From assembly GCF_011007365.1 (NCBI RefSeq), contig NZ_WFKM01000005.1:1-64000 (forward strand): a stretch of 64,000 nucleotides of DNA. Direction: 5' to 3'. The notes beneath the pieces were generated by a model. The model saw nothing but the letters and a program-made list of their open reading frames with translations, ran no database searches and had not been told where the DNA came from. Shown one piece after another: positions 19,564-29,574 of this stretch. The stretch's first letter is position 1, and every line of letters starts with the position of its first letter. The position numbers and the translations under genes are program-made. This DNA is from Sphingobacterium sp. xlx-96 (GTDB taxonomy: Bacteria; Bacteroidota; Bacteroidia; Sphingobacteriales; Sphingobacteriaceae).

Positions 19564-20898
19564 TTACAATTTATATTCGTCTATCTTCCGATACAGGGTA
19601 GCTATGCCAATCTGTAAAAGGCGTGCAGCCTCCGCTTTATTACCACCAGTGTGCTGTAGTACTTTATGAATATGGATACGTTCTATTTCAGTCAACGCCA
19701 TAGAAGATGAGCTACTGGTTTTTAAACCGTCGTACTGCATTTCTAAAGGCAATGTTCCTACATCTACACTATCATTATCTGCTAAGATTACACTTCGTTC
19801 GATAACATTCTTTAGTTCCCTGATATTACCTTTCCATTCGTTTTTCTCCAGTAGCTCTAGATACTCTGGACTCAGGGACAAGGGCTTTTTACCCGCCTTA
19901 AGTGAAAATTCCTGAATATAGTGTAGCGCAAGGCCCTTTAAGTCCTCCTTCCTATCACGCAGAGCCGGAAGGTGAATTACAAAAACAGAAAGTCTGTAAA
20001 ACAGATCACTACGAAAAGTATCTTTAGCAATCTCTTCTTCGAGATTCCGATTAGTTGCCGCAATGATACGCACATCCACTTTCGTAGGTTTAGAATCTCC
20101 TACCCTTAAAAACTCTCCTGTTTCCAGTACCCGTAATATTTTAGCTTGAAGCTCAACTGCCATCTCGCCTATCTCATCCAGAAATATAGTACCTCGATGC
20201 GCTTCTTCAAATAATCCCTTTTGGTCTTTGTTTGCGCCAGTGAAAGCGCCTGCGCGATGTCCGAAAAGTTCATTTTCCAAAAGCTCACGACTGAATGCCG
20301 AACAATTTATAGCGACGAAGTTTGACTTGGAGCGGGTGCTTTCTTGATGTATTGACTGTGCAAAGACTTCCTTTCCGGTTCCTGTCTCTCCTGTAAGCAA
20401 TACCGTGGTATCGGTAGCAGCTACTCTTTTTGCTAAATCTATGGTTTGTTGTAAAATTTTAGATTTACCCACTATTTTATCAAAAGAATATTTTTTTACC
20501 AATCTATTTTCCAACTGATTCACCTTCTTCGCCAAAGAAGCTTTATCATTCGCCTTATATAAAAGTGGGATTATCTTATTATTATCGTCTCCCTTCGTAA
20601 TATAATCAAAGGCACCATTCTTAATCGCCTGTACACCGTCGGGTATATTGCCGTAAGCTGTCAATAAGATAACCTCCACGCAAGGATATTTTTCCTTGAT
20701 ATACTTTACGGTATCCACACCACTTCCATCGGGAAGCTTCACATCGCAGATCACCACATCGATATCCGTAGACTCCAACCTTTTCAATCCCGCTTTAATA
20801 TCAGCTGCCTGAAAGACTTCAAACCCCTCCAGACCGATAATCTTGGCCATTAACTGCCTTAATTTATCTTCGTCATCAATAATTAGTACCTTATTCAC
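19564..20898 (-). CDS. Sigma-54-dependent NtrC-family response regulator of the Kdp island
   Basis: REC domain starting at VLIIDDE with the phosphorylation site in VVICDVKLPDG, then an AAA+ domain (Walker A GETGTGKE; sigma-54 contact motif GAFTGA; FLDEIGEM) and a C-terminal Fis-type helix-turn-helix (GNKAEAARLLQIG). I chose the GTG at 20898 because it puts the first REC strand at residue 3 and the phospho-Asp at residue 52, as in NtrC; an in-frame ATG at 21006 would add 36 residues not typical of REC. It probably receives phosphate from the kinase at 10068-11804 and activates kdp transcription through sigma-54. That role differs from KdpE, an OmpR-type regulator, and is inferred from position. 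Confidence 0.9.
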   Translation of the reverse strand: MNKVLIIDDEDKLRQLMAKIIGLEGFEVFQAADIKAGLKRLESTDIDVVICDVKLPDGSGVDTVKYIKEKYPCVEVILLTAYGNIPDGVQAIKNGAFDYITKGDDNNKIIPLLYKANDKASLAKKVNQLENRLVKKYSFDKIVGKSKILQQTIDLAKRVAATDTTVLLTGETGTGKEVFAQSIHQESTRSKSNFVAINCSAFSRELLENELFGHRAGAFTGANKDQKGLFEEAHRGTIFLDEIGEMAVELQAKILRVLETGEFLRVGDSKPTKVDVRIIAATNRNLEEEIAKDTFRSDLFYRLSVFVIHLPALRDRKEDLKGLALHYIQEFSLKAGKKPLSLSPEYLELLEKNEWKGNIRELKNVIERSVILADNDSVDVGTLPLEMQYDGLKTSSSSSMALTEIERIHIHKVLQHTGGNKAEAARLLQIGIATLYRKIDEYKL

Positions 20899-21054
20899 TT
20901 CATGTTCATTTGAATACGAAGCTATTAAAATTCCAGCTATTCCAACAACATTCTCTATTAAAGATTTCTTCGTACCTATTCCTCCCTTATCCGACCCAAA
21001 TACCACAGAATATTACTATTTTTAGTCTTCACCGATAACTTAAGTATTACAATC

Positions 21055-21900
21055 ATGGAGCAAGTGGATCGTCAACAGGAACTAATAAGAATTAACCAAC
21101 TAGACTCCATCCTATTAGCGGATGATTATCAAATTCCCCTATACCAGATTTTACTAGTAGACAAAGTTACTATTACACAAGTCGATTTCACAGCATACAC
21201 TATTCCTGCGCATTCGATTCTTTTTCTCAGTCCTTATCAACACTTACAAATCCACGGCGCTCCTCATTTATGTTACAGACAGCTCACCTTTCATGGAGAT
21301 TATTATTGCATCGAATACCATAAAAAAGAGGTAGCCTGCAACGGCATACTATTCAATAATATTTATATACAACCCTATGTAACAGTTGGAACATCCTTAT
21401 TCAACGAAATGGAACGGATATACCAAAAAATAGCAGACGAAATCTCCTTATCTCCTGACAATTCAGACTCTATCATAAAAGCCTACCTACAGCTATTATT
21501 GGCACTTTGTAGTAAAGAGAAGAAGTTAATAATGGAAGGATTCACGCCATTAGACCAGATTAACCACACTATAGGTAACACCTTTCAGAAACAGTTAGAA
21601 CAACTATTCCGCACCCAAAAATCGGTAAAATATTATGCTGATCAAGCAAATATAAATTTGGACAGTTTCAGCAAAAAAATCAGACAACAACTCGGCAAAT
21701 CCCCATCCTTACTTATTCAGGAACGCACTGTTTTAGAAGCAAAAAAACTACTCCACCTCACCCATTTACCTATTAAAGAGATTGCAGAAACCTTAAACTT
21801 CAATGACGAATATTATTTTAGTCGATACTTTAAGAAAAATGTTGGCATCTCCCCGTCTCAATACCGAGAGAAGGTAGGCATATCCATCGTAGCAAAATAA
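21055..21900 (+). CDS. AraC-family transcriptional regulator
   Basis: 281 residues: an N-terminal cupin-like effector domain (about 1-160) and a C-terminal AraC DNA-binding domain (about 190-275) with both helix-turn-helices. The second ends in the family signature IAETLNFNDEYYFSRYFKK then GISPSQYR. It diverges from the sigma-54 regulator. The neighbour 80 bp downstream in the same direction is a DUF417 membrane protein, so that gene is a likely target; the effector is unknown. Confidence 0.92.
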   Translation: MEQVDRQQELIRINQLDSILLADDYQIPLYQILLVDKVTITQVDFTAYTIPAHSILFLSPYQHLQIHGAPHLCYRQLTFHGDYYCIEYHKKEVACNGILFNNIYIQPYVTVGTSLFNEMERIYQKIADEISLSPDNSDSIIKAYLQLLLALCSKEKKLIMEGFTPLDQINHTIGNTFQKQLEQLFRTQKSVKYYADQANINLDSFSKKIRQQLGKSPSLLIQERTVLEAKKLLHLTHLPIKEIAETLNFNDEYYFSRYFKKNVGISPSQYREKVGISIVAK

Positions 21901-21980
21901 TCTATGGTATAGTCGAATTTGTCCATTCCGTGATCATCAAGTATAACATATTTTTGTGTATACCAAAGAAAGTCACAGAT

Positions 21981-22556
21981 ATGCAGTACATCTTACAGTT
22001 TCTAGCAAACTCACAATCGAACTTCATACATTTAATGCGAATCAGTATCTTTATTGTAATGGCATGGATAGGTGGGTTAAAGGCTTTTCAATATGAAGCC
22101 GACGGCATTGTCCCCTTTGTCGCCAACAGTCCATTTATGAGCTTTTTCTATCAAAAATCAGCCCCTGAATATCAAAATTATAAAAACCCAGAAGGCAAAA
22201 CCGTACAGAAGAACATAGATTGGCATCTATCAAACGGTACCTATGCATTTTCGTATGCACTCGGTTCGGTCATTGTTATTATCGGTCTTCTCACCTTAGC
22301 GGGGATATGGTCTGCGAAGTTGGGGTTGATTGGAGGAATACTGACATTTGGTATGTCCTTAGTCACCTTATCCTTTCTTGTTACTACGCCTGAGGTATAC
22401 GTTCCTAATCTCGGGGGCGACTTCGCTACTCCCCACTACGGATTTCCCTACCTATCGGGTGCAGGTAGATTGGTACTGAAAGATATCATCATGCTCGCAG
22501 CTGGTCTAGTGGTAGCATCCGATTCGGCACAGCGTCTGATCAAAAGCAGCTGTTAA
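21981..22556 (+). CDS. DUF417 (YkgB-like) membrane protein
   Basis: 191 residues from the ATG at 21981. A start at 21930 would add a poorly matching extension and come closer to the upstream gene. There are about four membrane helices, with family features such as AWIGGLKAFQYEADGIVPFV, NSPFMSF near the start and LKDIIMLAAGLV at the end. E. coli YkgB and its relatives (RclC) are inner-membrane proteins linked to reactive-chlorine and oxidant stress and are often controlled by an AraC-type regulator such as RclR. The AraC gene upstream fits that pattern, but a role in oxidant response here is inference. Confidence 0.85.
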   Translation: MQYILQFLANSQSNFIHLMRISIFIVMAWIGGLKAFQYEADGIVPFVANSPFMSFFYQKSAPEYQNYKNPEGKTVQKNIDWHLSNGTYAFSYALGSVIVIIGLLTLAGIWSAKLGLIGGILTFGMSLVTLSFLVTTPEVYVPNLGGDFATPHYGFPYLSGAGRLVLKDIIMLAAGLVVASDSAQRLIKSSC

Positions 22557-22813
22557 CCTTTTTAAACCCGCAAAATACAAAAAATCGAATAACTAATTGT
22601 GATTGCAATAGATATAATCTATGCAATAATTCAAGGCAGCACCTTCTGTTTTTCCTATTTTAGCAAGGCTTAGAAAGGAAAAGTACAATCTCCTGCTAAG
22701 CTTTCAACGGCTATTTTAAAAAGTGTAGATCAGATACGTGAATAAAAATACGCCATTGCCAAACATAATTTAAAAGCCTCCAAAGGGTTCATATTTTAAC
22801 TTTATCGTAAGCG

Positions 22814-23986
22814 ATGACAAAACTTATCAATTTAAATGTCTTTAAAGACTTTTTTCAATCAAGTAATGCAGGCGGGATTATTCTATTTATCTGTGTTATT
22901 ATCTCCATGATTTTAGCAAACACCGATTTTGCCGTCCCCTTGCAAAATATACTTGATCATCCTATCGGATTTGAGAACGAAAGTGTTCATCTCCGCTACC
23001 CTATCCTTCTCTGGATTAACGACGGTTTAATGGCTATTTTCTTCCTTCTAGTTGGCTTAGAGATCAAACGGGAGATTGTAGAAGGAGAATTGTCATCTCC
23101 TCAAAAAGCATCTTTACCTATTTTATGTGCTATAGGCGGAGCCGTAGTACCAGCCATCATATACCTGGGTCTCAATGCTGGACAAGAGACCGCATCAGGC
23201 TGGGGAATTCCAATGGCGACAGATATCGCTTTTGCATTAGCTGTGATCAATCTATTGGGCAACCGTATACCAAGCAGTCTAAAGATATTTCTAGCCGCTC
23301 TGGCTATTGTGGACGATTTAATAGCCATCCTCGTCATTGCATTTTTCTATTCCTCAGGTATCGAGACAACCTACCTATTGTATGCAGCTATTGGCCTCGT
23401 AGTTCTGATTATCATGAATAGAATGAACGTACTCAATCCTTATCTATATCTTATACCAGGAATATTTATTTGGTATTTTGTCCACCATTCGGGCATACAC
23501 GCTACGATTGCTGGTGTATTGGTAGCCATGACTATTCCTACCAACGATACAGATATAGAGTCCCCGTTAGAACGTCTTGAGCATGCGTTGACCAAGCCGG
23601 TCAACTTCCTCATCATCCCACTGTTCGCCTTTGCCAATACAAACATCACACTTGAAAGCGAAATGCTGGCTGGACTAACATCTTCACTGGGATTAGGTAT
23701 CTCCTTGGGACTATTATTGGGCAAACCAGTAGGTATCCTGTTAACTTCTTACCTATGTACAAAACTAAAATTAAGTAGTCTACCGGAAGGTAGTACCTGG
23801 CGTCATATTTTGGGGGTAGGTCTCTTAGCCGGTATTGGTTTCACCATGTCCATATTTATAGCCATCCTTTCTTTTGGTGACCCATTACATGTTTCTGAAG
23901 CTAAGCTTTCCATTTTAATAACGTCTTTATTGGCCGGGATTATCGGTTATCTGACCTTGCTTTCGGGCAAAGTCTCTTCAAAATAA
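22814..23986 (+). CDS. nhaA: Na+/H+ antiporter NhaA
   Basis: 390 residues with about 11-12 membrane helices. Family motifs are visible: INDGLMAIFFLLVGLEIKRE, GGAVVPA, the ion-binding Asp pair in ALAIVDDLIAI, and GWGIPMATDIAFA. It exports sodium in exchange for protons in the inner membrane and protects against salt and alkaline stress. It appears monocistronic, with a 257-bp non-coding leader region upstream and a strong hairpin between it and the convergent DUF389 gene. Confidence 0.97.
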   Translation: MTKLINLNVFKDFFQSSNAGGIILFICVIISMILANTDFAVPLQNILDHPIGFENESVHLRYPILLWINDGLMAIFFLLVGLEIKREIVEGELSSPQKASLPILCAIGGAVVPAIIYLGLNAGQETASGWGIPMATDIAFALAVINLLGNRIPSSLKIFLAALAIVDDLIAILVIAFFYSSGIETTYLLYAAIGLVVLIIMNRMNVLNPYLYLIPGIFIWYFVHHSGIHATIAGVLVAMTIPTNDTDIESPLERLEHALTKPVNFLIIPLFAFANTNITLESEMLAGLTSSLGLGISLGLLLGKPVGILLTSYLCTKLKLSSLPEGSTWRHILGVGLLAGIGFTMSIFIAILSFGDPLHVSEAKLSILITSLLAGIIGYLTLLSGKVSSK

Positions 23987-24004
23987 AAGTCTTAAATAAA
24001 TTAA

Positions 24005-24051
24005 ATACAGCGCGATCTATCGACGACGTAATTCTACAGATCGCGCTGTAT
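24005..24051. terminator. Hairpin between convergent nhaA and DUF389 genes
   Basis: A 14-bp GC-rich perfect stem (atacagcgcgatct and its complement, loop of 19) lies in the 77-bp space between two convergent genes. There is no clear T-tract on either side, so termination is inferred from position and stem strength and could serve both strands. Confidence 0.6.
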
Positions 24052-24063
24052 CATAAATCAAAC

Positions 24064-25362
24064 TTACATTTCAGCTTTACTCACCCGTACCTTATCCGAA
24101 TTGAGTTTCGTCCGCAACCAGTTCTCCAAAGTTTTTACGGACTCTGCTCCCAAATCTTTCTTAGCACCATACAGCAGTACATCTTCATGATAGCTGCTAT
24201 CTACATTCACCACGACCAACTGCTTTCCGATAGAAAACGGGGCTAGATCCGGGAACAAGATATTGATCTCTTGAATCAACTGCTTATCGTCAAAGGTATA
24301 ACTAGCCAATTGCTTCCTTAAATTCTGAATAGTGAGGTCTTTTTCAGAAACATTATACGACTGCCTATTTATTTCCTTGAGGATATCCTGTTTCAGATCG
24401 GTACTATCCTGTCTGATACGCAACTCTGTATCTCCTATCTGATAGGCTTCCAGCCTATCGTTCAGCATGGTCAATTCCTGGTTTGTAAAGCGTTTATCCA
24501 AAAAGGCCAATTCAATTTTCTTCGGACGGCTGTTAAAACTTATCTTTTCATAAATCAACGTATATCCTTTGTCGATCAATTCACTTTTGATAAACCGATC
24601 TGCATTTTGAGCGTATTTTTTTTCTTGCAACAGCGCATAAGCCAAATAAGAACTTGGCACCAACATAACCAGTATTAATAAAGATATGATTCTTGTTATC
24701 CGCTTTTCCCGTTCCTCATCAACAAATTTCACTTTAGGATACTTCAATAGCTTTACAATCAGGAATGTTGAAATACAGATAAAAAAACAATTTATCGTGT
24801 ATAAGTATAGGGCACCTGCAAAGTAACTGATATTACCTATTGCCAACCCATAACCTGCTGTACATAATGGTGGCATCAACGCTGTCGCAATTGCAACCCC
24901 CGGAATGGGGTTTCCTTTCTCCACCCTCGTAATAGCAATAACGCCTACCAAGCCACCAAAAAAGGCAATCAATACGTCATAAATATTCGGCGAGGTACGG
25001 GCCAAAAGTTCAGATTGAGCATCTTTAAACGGGCTCAATACAAAATATAAAAAAGATACCAAAAGACTCACCAATGTAGCGATGGCCAGATTTTTTAAGG
25101 ACTTTTTCAACAACTCAAAATCGTACGTACCTAGTGCAAATCCAGCTCCTACAATAGGCCCCATCAATGGTGATATTAGCATCGCTCCAATGATAACAGC
25201 TGTCGAGTTCACGTTAAGTCCGACCGATGCAACTACAATAGCACAGGCAAGAATCCACAGGTTAGCCCCACGAAAGGATATGTTAGACAACACATTCTCC
25301 AGGACTTTATCTTTAGCGTCCTCCCCTTGGTGTAAATTAAAAAAATCATAAATTTTATTCAT
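24064..25362 (-). CDS. DUF389 / TIGR00341-family membrane protein
   Basis: 432 residues with six or so membrane helices in the N-terminal two thirds. The DUF389 signatures are VASVGLNVNSTAVIIGAMLI, SPLMGPIVGAGFALG and GNPIPGVAIATALMPPLCTA. The C-terminal ~180 residues form a soluble domain. Molecular function is unknown in the family. A cold-shock or transport role has been proposed for relatives, but nothing here decides it. Confidence 0.88.
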   Translation of the reverse strand: MNKIYDFFNLHQGEDAKDKVLENVLSNISFRGANLWILACAIVVASVGLNVNSTAVIIGAMLISPLMGPIVGAGFALGTYDFELLKKSLKNLAIATLVSLLVSFLYFVLSPFKDAQSELLARTSPNIYDVLIAFFGGLVGVIAITRVEKGNPIPGVAIATALMPPLCTAGYGLAIGNISYFAGALYLYTINCFFICISTFLIVKLLKYPKVKFVDEEREKRITRIISLLILVMLVPSSYLAYALLQEKKYAQNADRFIKSELIDKGYTLIYEKISFNSRPKKIELAFLDKRFTNQELTMLNDRLEAYQIGDTELRIRQDSTDLKQDILKEINRQSYNVSEKDLTIQNLRKQLASYTFDDKQLIQEINILFPDLAPFSIGKQLVVVNVDSSYHEDVLLYGAKKDLGAESVKTLENWLRTKLNSDKVRVSKAEM

Positions 25363-25537
25363 AAATCACTAATTAATCAATCCCACCATATTATAGAATT
25401 GTAGACGAATATATGTATATTCTAAAAAACAACAAAGGCAGCCAGATATTACAAAAGCATTATGTTTTCAGCACACATATTCGTATTTTGTATTCCAAAA
25501 AAGGAATCTTCCGATTCATTAGCCATGTTGTAGTAAA

Positions 25538-26593
25538 ATGAACTTAAACTTCGATAGCCCACATTTACGCACCAATATATTAACAGGTGAAAGAGTATTG
25601 GTATCTCCTCAAAGAAATAAACGCCCTTGGCAGGGACAAATGGAAGACATTATTGTCGACGCCATGCCCCCACACGACCCTAAATGTTACTTATGCCCCA
25701 ATAACTCGAGAGCAGGAGGAGCCAACAATCCAGATTATAAAGACCCCTATGTATTTATCAATGACTTTTCAGCACTGTTAGATAATACTATTAATGAGCC
25801 CATTGTAGAACCAGCAGACACAAAGCACTTATTACAAGCCACTCATGAAAGAGGTATTTGCAAGGTTATTGTTTTTAGTCCTCGGCATGATCTAACATTA
25901 CCCGAAATGGAACTTGACAAAATAACGTCTGTGGTTGATCTTTGGCAGAGCGAATTTATAAATCTACAACAGATAGAATGGATCAAATACATACAGATAT
26001 TTGAGAATAAAGGGACTATCATGGGATGTAGCAATCCACACCCGCATGGCCAGATATGGGCACAGCAGTCGATACCGACAGAGATTGAGAAAGAGACATA
26101 CCATCTTGAAAAACACTACCAACAATATAAAACATCTCTTCTTTCAGATTATCTTGAACTCGAGTTAAGAGAACAAACACGAATAGTCACCGAAAGCCGT
26201 CATTTTGCAGTAGTAGTTCCATTTTGGGCATCCTGGCCTTATGAGACATTGATCATCAGCAAGAGGCATATACAGCACATAGGTCAATTTAAAATAGACG
26301 AAAAAAATGACCTAGCCAACATCCTTCAAAAGCTTACCATACGTTACGATAATCTTTTTCAGACCTCATTTCCTTATTCTGCAGGTATGCACCAGTCTCC
26401 AGTCAATAGCGGAGCATACACAGGTTGGCATTGGCATATGCACTTTTATCCACCATTGTTGCGATCTGCAAACATCAAAAAATTCATGGTAGGTTATGAA
26501 ATGCTCGCCAATCCTCAACGAGATATTACGCCAGAATCCGCCGCCGAGATATTACGCAATCAGTCAACCATACACTACAAAAGCACCCGATAA
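25538..26593 (+). CDS. galT: Galactose-1-phosphate uridylyltransferase
   Basis: 351 residues, normal for GalT. A CxxC zinc motif (CYLCPNN), the active-site motif NPHPHGQIWAQ with the nucleophilic His, and a C-terminal HWHMHFYPP are present. It exchanges UMP between UDP-glucose and galactose-1-phosphate in the Leloir pathway. It is the first gene of a galT-galK-symporter operon, with galK 6 bp downstream. galE and galM are not in this window. Confidence 0.97.
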   Translation: MNLNFDSPHLRTNILTGERVLVSPQRNKRPWQGQMEDIIVDAMPPHDPKCYLCPNNSRAGGANNPDYKDPYVFINDFSALLDNTINEPIVEPADTKHLLQATHERGICKVIVFSPRHDLTLPEMELDKITSVVDLWQSEFINLQQIEWIKYIQIFENKGTIMGCSNPHPHGQIWAQQSIPTEIEKETYHLEKHYQQYKTSLLSDYLELELREQTRIVTESRHFAVVVPFWASWPYETLIISKRHIQHIGQFKIDEKNDLANILQKLTIRYDNLFQTSFPYSAGMHQSPVNSGAYTGWHWHMHFYPPLLRSANIKKFMVGYEMLANPQRDITPESAAEILRNQSTIHYKSTR

Positions 26594-26599
26594 TATATC

Positions 26600-27763
26600 A
26601 TGTACACCAAAACATACCTTAATCAACAATTTATTCAACACTTTCAAGTCGTCCCTAGCTGTATAGCCAGATCACCGGGACGTATAAATCTTATCGGCGA
26701 ACATACCGATTACAATGAAGGCTTTGTTTTTCCCGCTGCAATAGACAGATACATATATGTAGCGCTATCTATCAGAGAAGACAATGAAATCCATATCTTC
26801 TCTGCCGCCTACAATACCTACTTTAAAACTACACTACATCAACAGGCCTCGGAATCAGCTCCCGAATGGGCCAGGTATATATTGGGGGTCGTACAACTAA
26901 TAAACGACAAAAAAAGTATAAAATCGGGTATCAACCTCTTTCTAGACGGAGATATTCCTCTTGGGGCAGGCCTATCCTCGTCGGCCGCGCTAACCTGTGC
27001 CACAGGTTTTGGAATCAATACACTTTTTCAACTGGGATTATCGCGTTTAGAAATAGCACAAATAGGACAGCAGACCGAGCACAGATACATCGGGGTCAAT
27101 TGTGGCATTATGGATCAATTTGCCTCTATTATGGGCAAAGAAAACCAAGCTTTTGTCCTAGACTGTAAAGACCTATCATACCGTTATTTTGAATTACAAT
27201 GGCCAGAATATGAAATTCTCCTTCTCAATAGCAATGTGAAGCACAATCTCGCCTCCTCAGCATACAACAAACGTAGAGAAGCCTGTGAGCAAGGTGTCGC
27301 ATGGGTAAAAGAAAAGTATCCTGAATTAAACACCCTGCGCGATATCAATCTACAGCAGTTGGACGACATAGTTCGTCCTCTATCCGAGGATATATTTAGA
27401 AAATGCAGGTTCGTTGTCCAAGAGAATATGCGAGTACAGCAAGCCAGTGACGCTATTCAACGTAAAGACATCACGCAGTTTGGCCGGCTTCTTTATGAAG
27501 CACACTGGGACTTGAGTAAGGATTATGAAGTCAGTTGTGCAGAGTTAGACTTTTTGGTACACTTTGTACAAGGACTTCCCACAGTAGCAGGCGCCCGTAT
27601 GATGGGCGGTGGTTTTGGAGGCTGTACCATCAACATTATCAAAAAAGGCGGTTCAACCGCACTGATTGATAAAATAGCCACCGCTTACTTCGATCGATTT
27701 GGAAAGTCTATTTCGCCAATACAAGTAAAACTAAGCAACGGGACCTCACTATTAGAATATTAA
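26600..27763 (+). CDS. galK: Galactokinase
   Basis: 387 residues of the GHMP kinase family. Motifs: the galactose-binding GRINLIGEHTDYNEGFVFP near the N-terminus, the ATP loop PLGAGLSSSAAL and the C-terminal GGGFGGCTI. It phosphorylates galactose to galactose-1-phosphate, the substrate of GalT encoded 6 bp upstream. A sodium/sugar symporter follows after 68 bp, so uptake and first steps of galactose use are encoded together. Confidence 0.98.
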   Translation: MYTKTYLNQQFIQHFQVVPSCIARSPGRINLIGEHTDYNEGFVFPAAIDRYIYVALSIREDNEIHIFSAAYNTYFKTTLHQQASESAPEWARYILGVVQLINDKKSIKSGINLFLDGDIPLGAGLSSSAALTCATGFGINTLFQLGLSRLEIAQIGQQTEHRYIGVNCGIMDQFASIMGKENQAFVLDCKDLSYRYFELQWPEYEILLLNSNVKHNLASSAYNKRREACEQGVAWVKEKYPELNTLRDINLQQLDDIVRPLSEDIFRKCRFVVQENMRVQQASDAIQRKDITQFGRLLYEAHWDLSKDYEVSCAELDFLVHFVQGLPTVAGARMMGGGFGGCTINIIKKGGSTALIDKIATAYFDRFGKSISPIQVKLSNGTSLLEY

Positions 27764-27831
27764 AGTCAAAAAGTAATCCGTGTATTTCCATTGAGAACAA
27801 TTTAACCAAACAACCTTTATATAAACCCAAT

Positions 27832-29490
27832 ATGGCTATTCAAGATTATATCGTTTTTTTAGTGTATTTCATTATCGTGGCAGGTTATGGAATATATATC
27901 TACTTCAAGAAAAAATCTGCTATCGAAGGTTCCAAAGACTATTTTTTAGCAGAAGGTTCTTTAACGTGGTGGGCTATCGGTGCCTCCCTGATCGCTTCTA
28001 ATATCTCCGCCGAACAGTTTATAGGTATGAGTGGCTCTGGTTTCAAAATAGGGTTAGCTATAGCCACCTACGAGTGGATGGCCGCTGTTACCCTACTAGT
28101 TGTAGCGGTATTTTTTCTTCCAGTCTATCTAAAAAATAAGATTTTCACCATGCCACAATTTCTCCATCAACGTTACAATGGGACCGTTGCTTTAATTATG
28201 GCGGTCTTTTGGTTATTACTCTATATCGTTGTCAATCTCACCTCTATACTTTTTCTTGGCGCTCTTGCGGTATCCAGTATTTCAGAATTAGACTTTAATC
28301 TATGCACGTATGGGCTCGCCATATTTGCGATATTTATCACCCTGGGCGGTATGAAAGTAATCGGGTATACCGATGTTATACAAGTATTCTTTCTAATCTT
28401 TGGTGGACTGGCCACCACCTATTTGGCCTTAGATTTAGTATCCAGCCACTTCGGCGGCACTGGCATTTTGGACGGTTACCAGCATGTCACGACCCATGCC
28501 TCAGAACATTTCCATATGATATTACACCCCGATAATCCCAATTACATAGACCTGCCCGGACTAAGTGTCCTAATCGGAGGTATGTGGGTGATCAATTTAA
28601 GCTATTGGGGCTGTAATCAATATATTACCCAACGGGCCTTAGGAGCAGACCTTTCGACTGCACGGAATGGACTCCTATTTGCGGCCTTTTTAAAACTTTT
28701 AATGCCTATTATCGTTGTTTTGCCAGGCATTGCTGCTTACGTACTCTATAAAGAAGGACTCTTTCAACAAGAAATGACCAGCGGTGGAGAGCTTAATCCA
28801 GATCGGGCCTATCCTGTCCTCCTGAATCTTCTCCCTACAGGACTAAAAGGCTTATCCTTTGCAGCATTGACTGCCGCCGTCGTCGCTTCTTTAGCAGGAA
28901 AAGCAAATAGTATTGCCACTATATTCACACTAGACATCTACAAAAACCTCTTTCACAAAGAGGCTTCAGAAAAAAAACTGGTCAATATTGGTAAGATAAC
29001 AATTGTAGTCTCTATGCTATTAGCCGTAATAATAGCCCCACACTTAGGAATAGACAAAAAGGGAGGCTTTCAATATATACAAGAATACACCGGATTTGTG
29101 TCTCCCGGGATTTTCGCTATGTTCTTATTGGGTTTCTTCTGGAAGCGGACTACCTCCAACGCGGCTTTGTTTGCGACGATCGGAGGTTTTCTATTTTCTT
29201 TGCTTCTGAAATTTTTACCCAAAATGGTAGACCTGTCCTTCTTAGCGTCCGCCGGATTTGCTGTTCCGGTCAACGGAATCTATGAAATACCGTTTATAGA
29301 TAGAGTTGCTATGGTATTTATTACCTGTTTAATAGGAATGTATCTAATAAGTATATATGAAAACAAAAAAGGAGTGATACCAAAGGGGCTTGAGATAGAT
29401 GTAAAGATGTTCAAACTCGACCATTCGTTTGCTGTCGGTGCATTATTGGTATTAGGTATTACAGCAGCTTTATATACGTTATTCTGGTAA
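27832..29490 (+). CDS. Sodium:solute symporter (SGLT family), probably galactose/sugar uptake
   Basis: 552 residues with about 13-14 membrane helices. SSS-family features are visible: GASLIASNISAEQFIGMSGS in the first helices, the INLSYWGCNQYITQRALGA region, and AALTAAVVASLAGKANSIAT with FTLDIY after it. This matches bacterial SGLT proteins related to Vibrio vSGLT. It imports a sugar together with sodium across the inner membrane. Its place after galT and galK makes galactose the probable substrate, which is inference. Confidence 0.92.
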   Translation: MAIQDYIVFLVYFIIVAGYGIYIYFKKKSAIEGSKDYFLAEGSLTWWAIGASLIASNISAEQFIGMSGSGFKIGLAIATYEWMAAVTLLVVAVFFLPVYLKNKIFTMPQFLHQRYNGTVALIMAVFWLLLYIVVNLTSILFLGALAVSSISELDFNLCTYGLAIFAIFITLGGMKVIGYTDVIQVFFLIFGGLATTYLALDLVSSHFGGTGILDGYQHVTTHASEHFHMILHPDNPNYIDLPGLSVLIGGMWVINLSYWGCNQYITQRALGADLSTARNGLLFAAFLKLLMPIIVVLPGIAAYVLYKEGLFQQEMTSGGELNPDRAYPVLLNLLPTGLKGLSFAALTAAVVASLAGKANSIATIFTLDIYKNLFHKEASEKKLVNIGKITIVVSMLLAVIIAPHLGIDKKGGFQYIQEYTGFVSPGIFAMFLLGFFWKRTTSNAALFATIGGFLFSLLLKFLPKMVDLSFLASAGFAVPVNGIYEIPFIDRVAMVFITCLIGMYLISIYENKKGVIPKGLEIDVKMFKLDHSFAVGALLVLGITAALYTLFW

Positions 29491-29536
29491 CATCACATGG
29501 TTACAAGAGCTCGCTTAACACATATATAAAAATAAA

Positions 29537-29568
29537 TTTGCATTTGTGTAAAAGATACACTATCTTTG
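29537..29568 (+). promoter_or_regulatory. Bacteroidota-type promoter in front of a candidate small RNA
   Basis: TTTG at 29537-29540, then 20 nt, then TATCTTTG at 29561-29568, a good match to the primary sigma factor consensus of Bacteroidota (TTTG, about 19-20 nt, TAnnTTTG). It faces away from the symporter's stop with no plus-strand gene downstream before a terminator 40 bp later. Confidence 0.7.
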
Positions 29569-29574
29569 TGGCAT

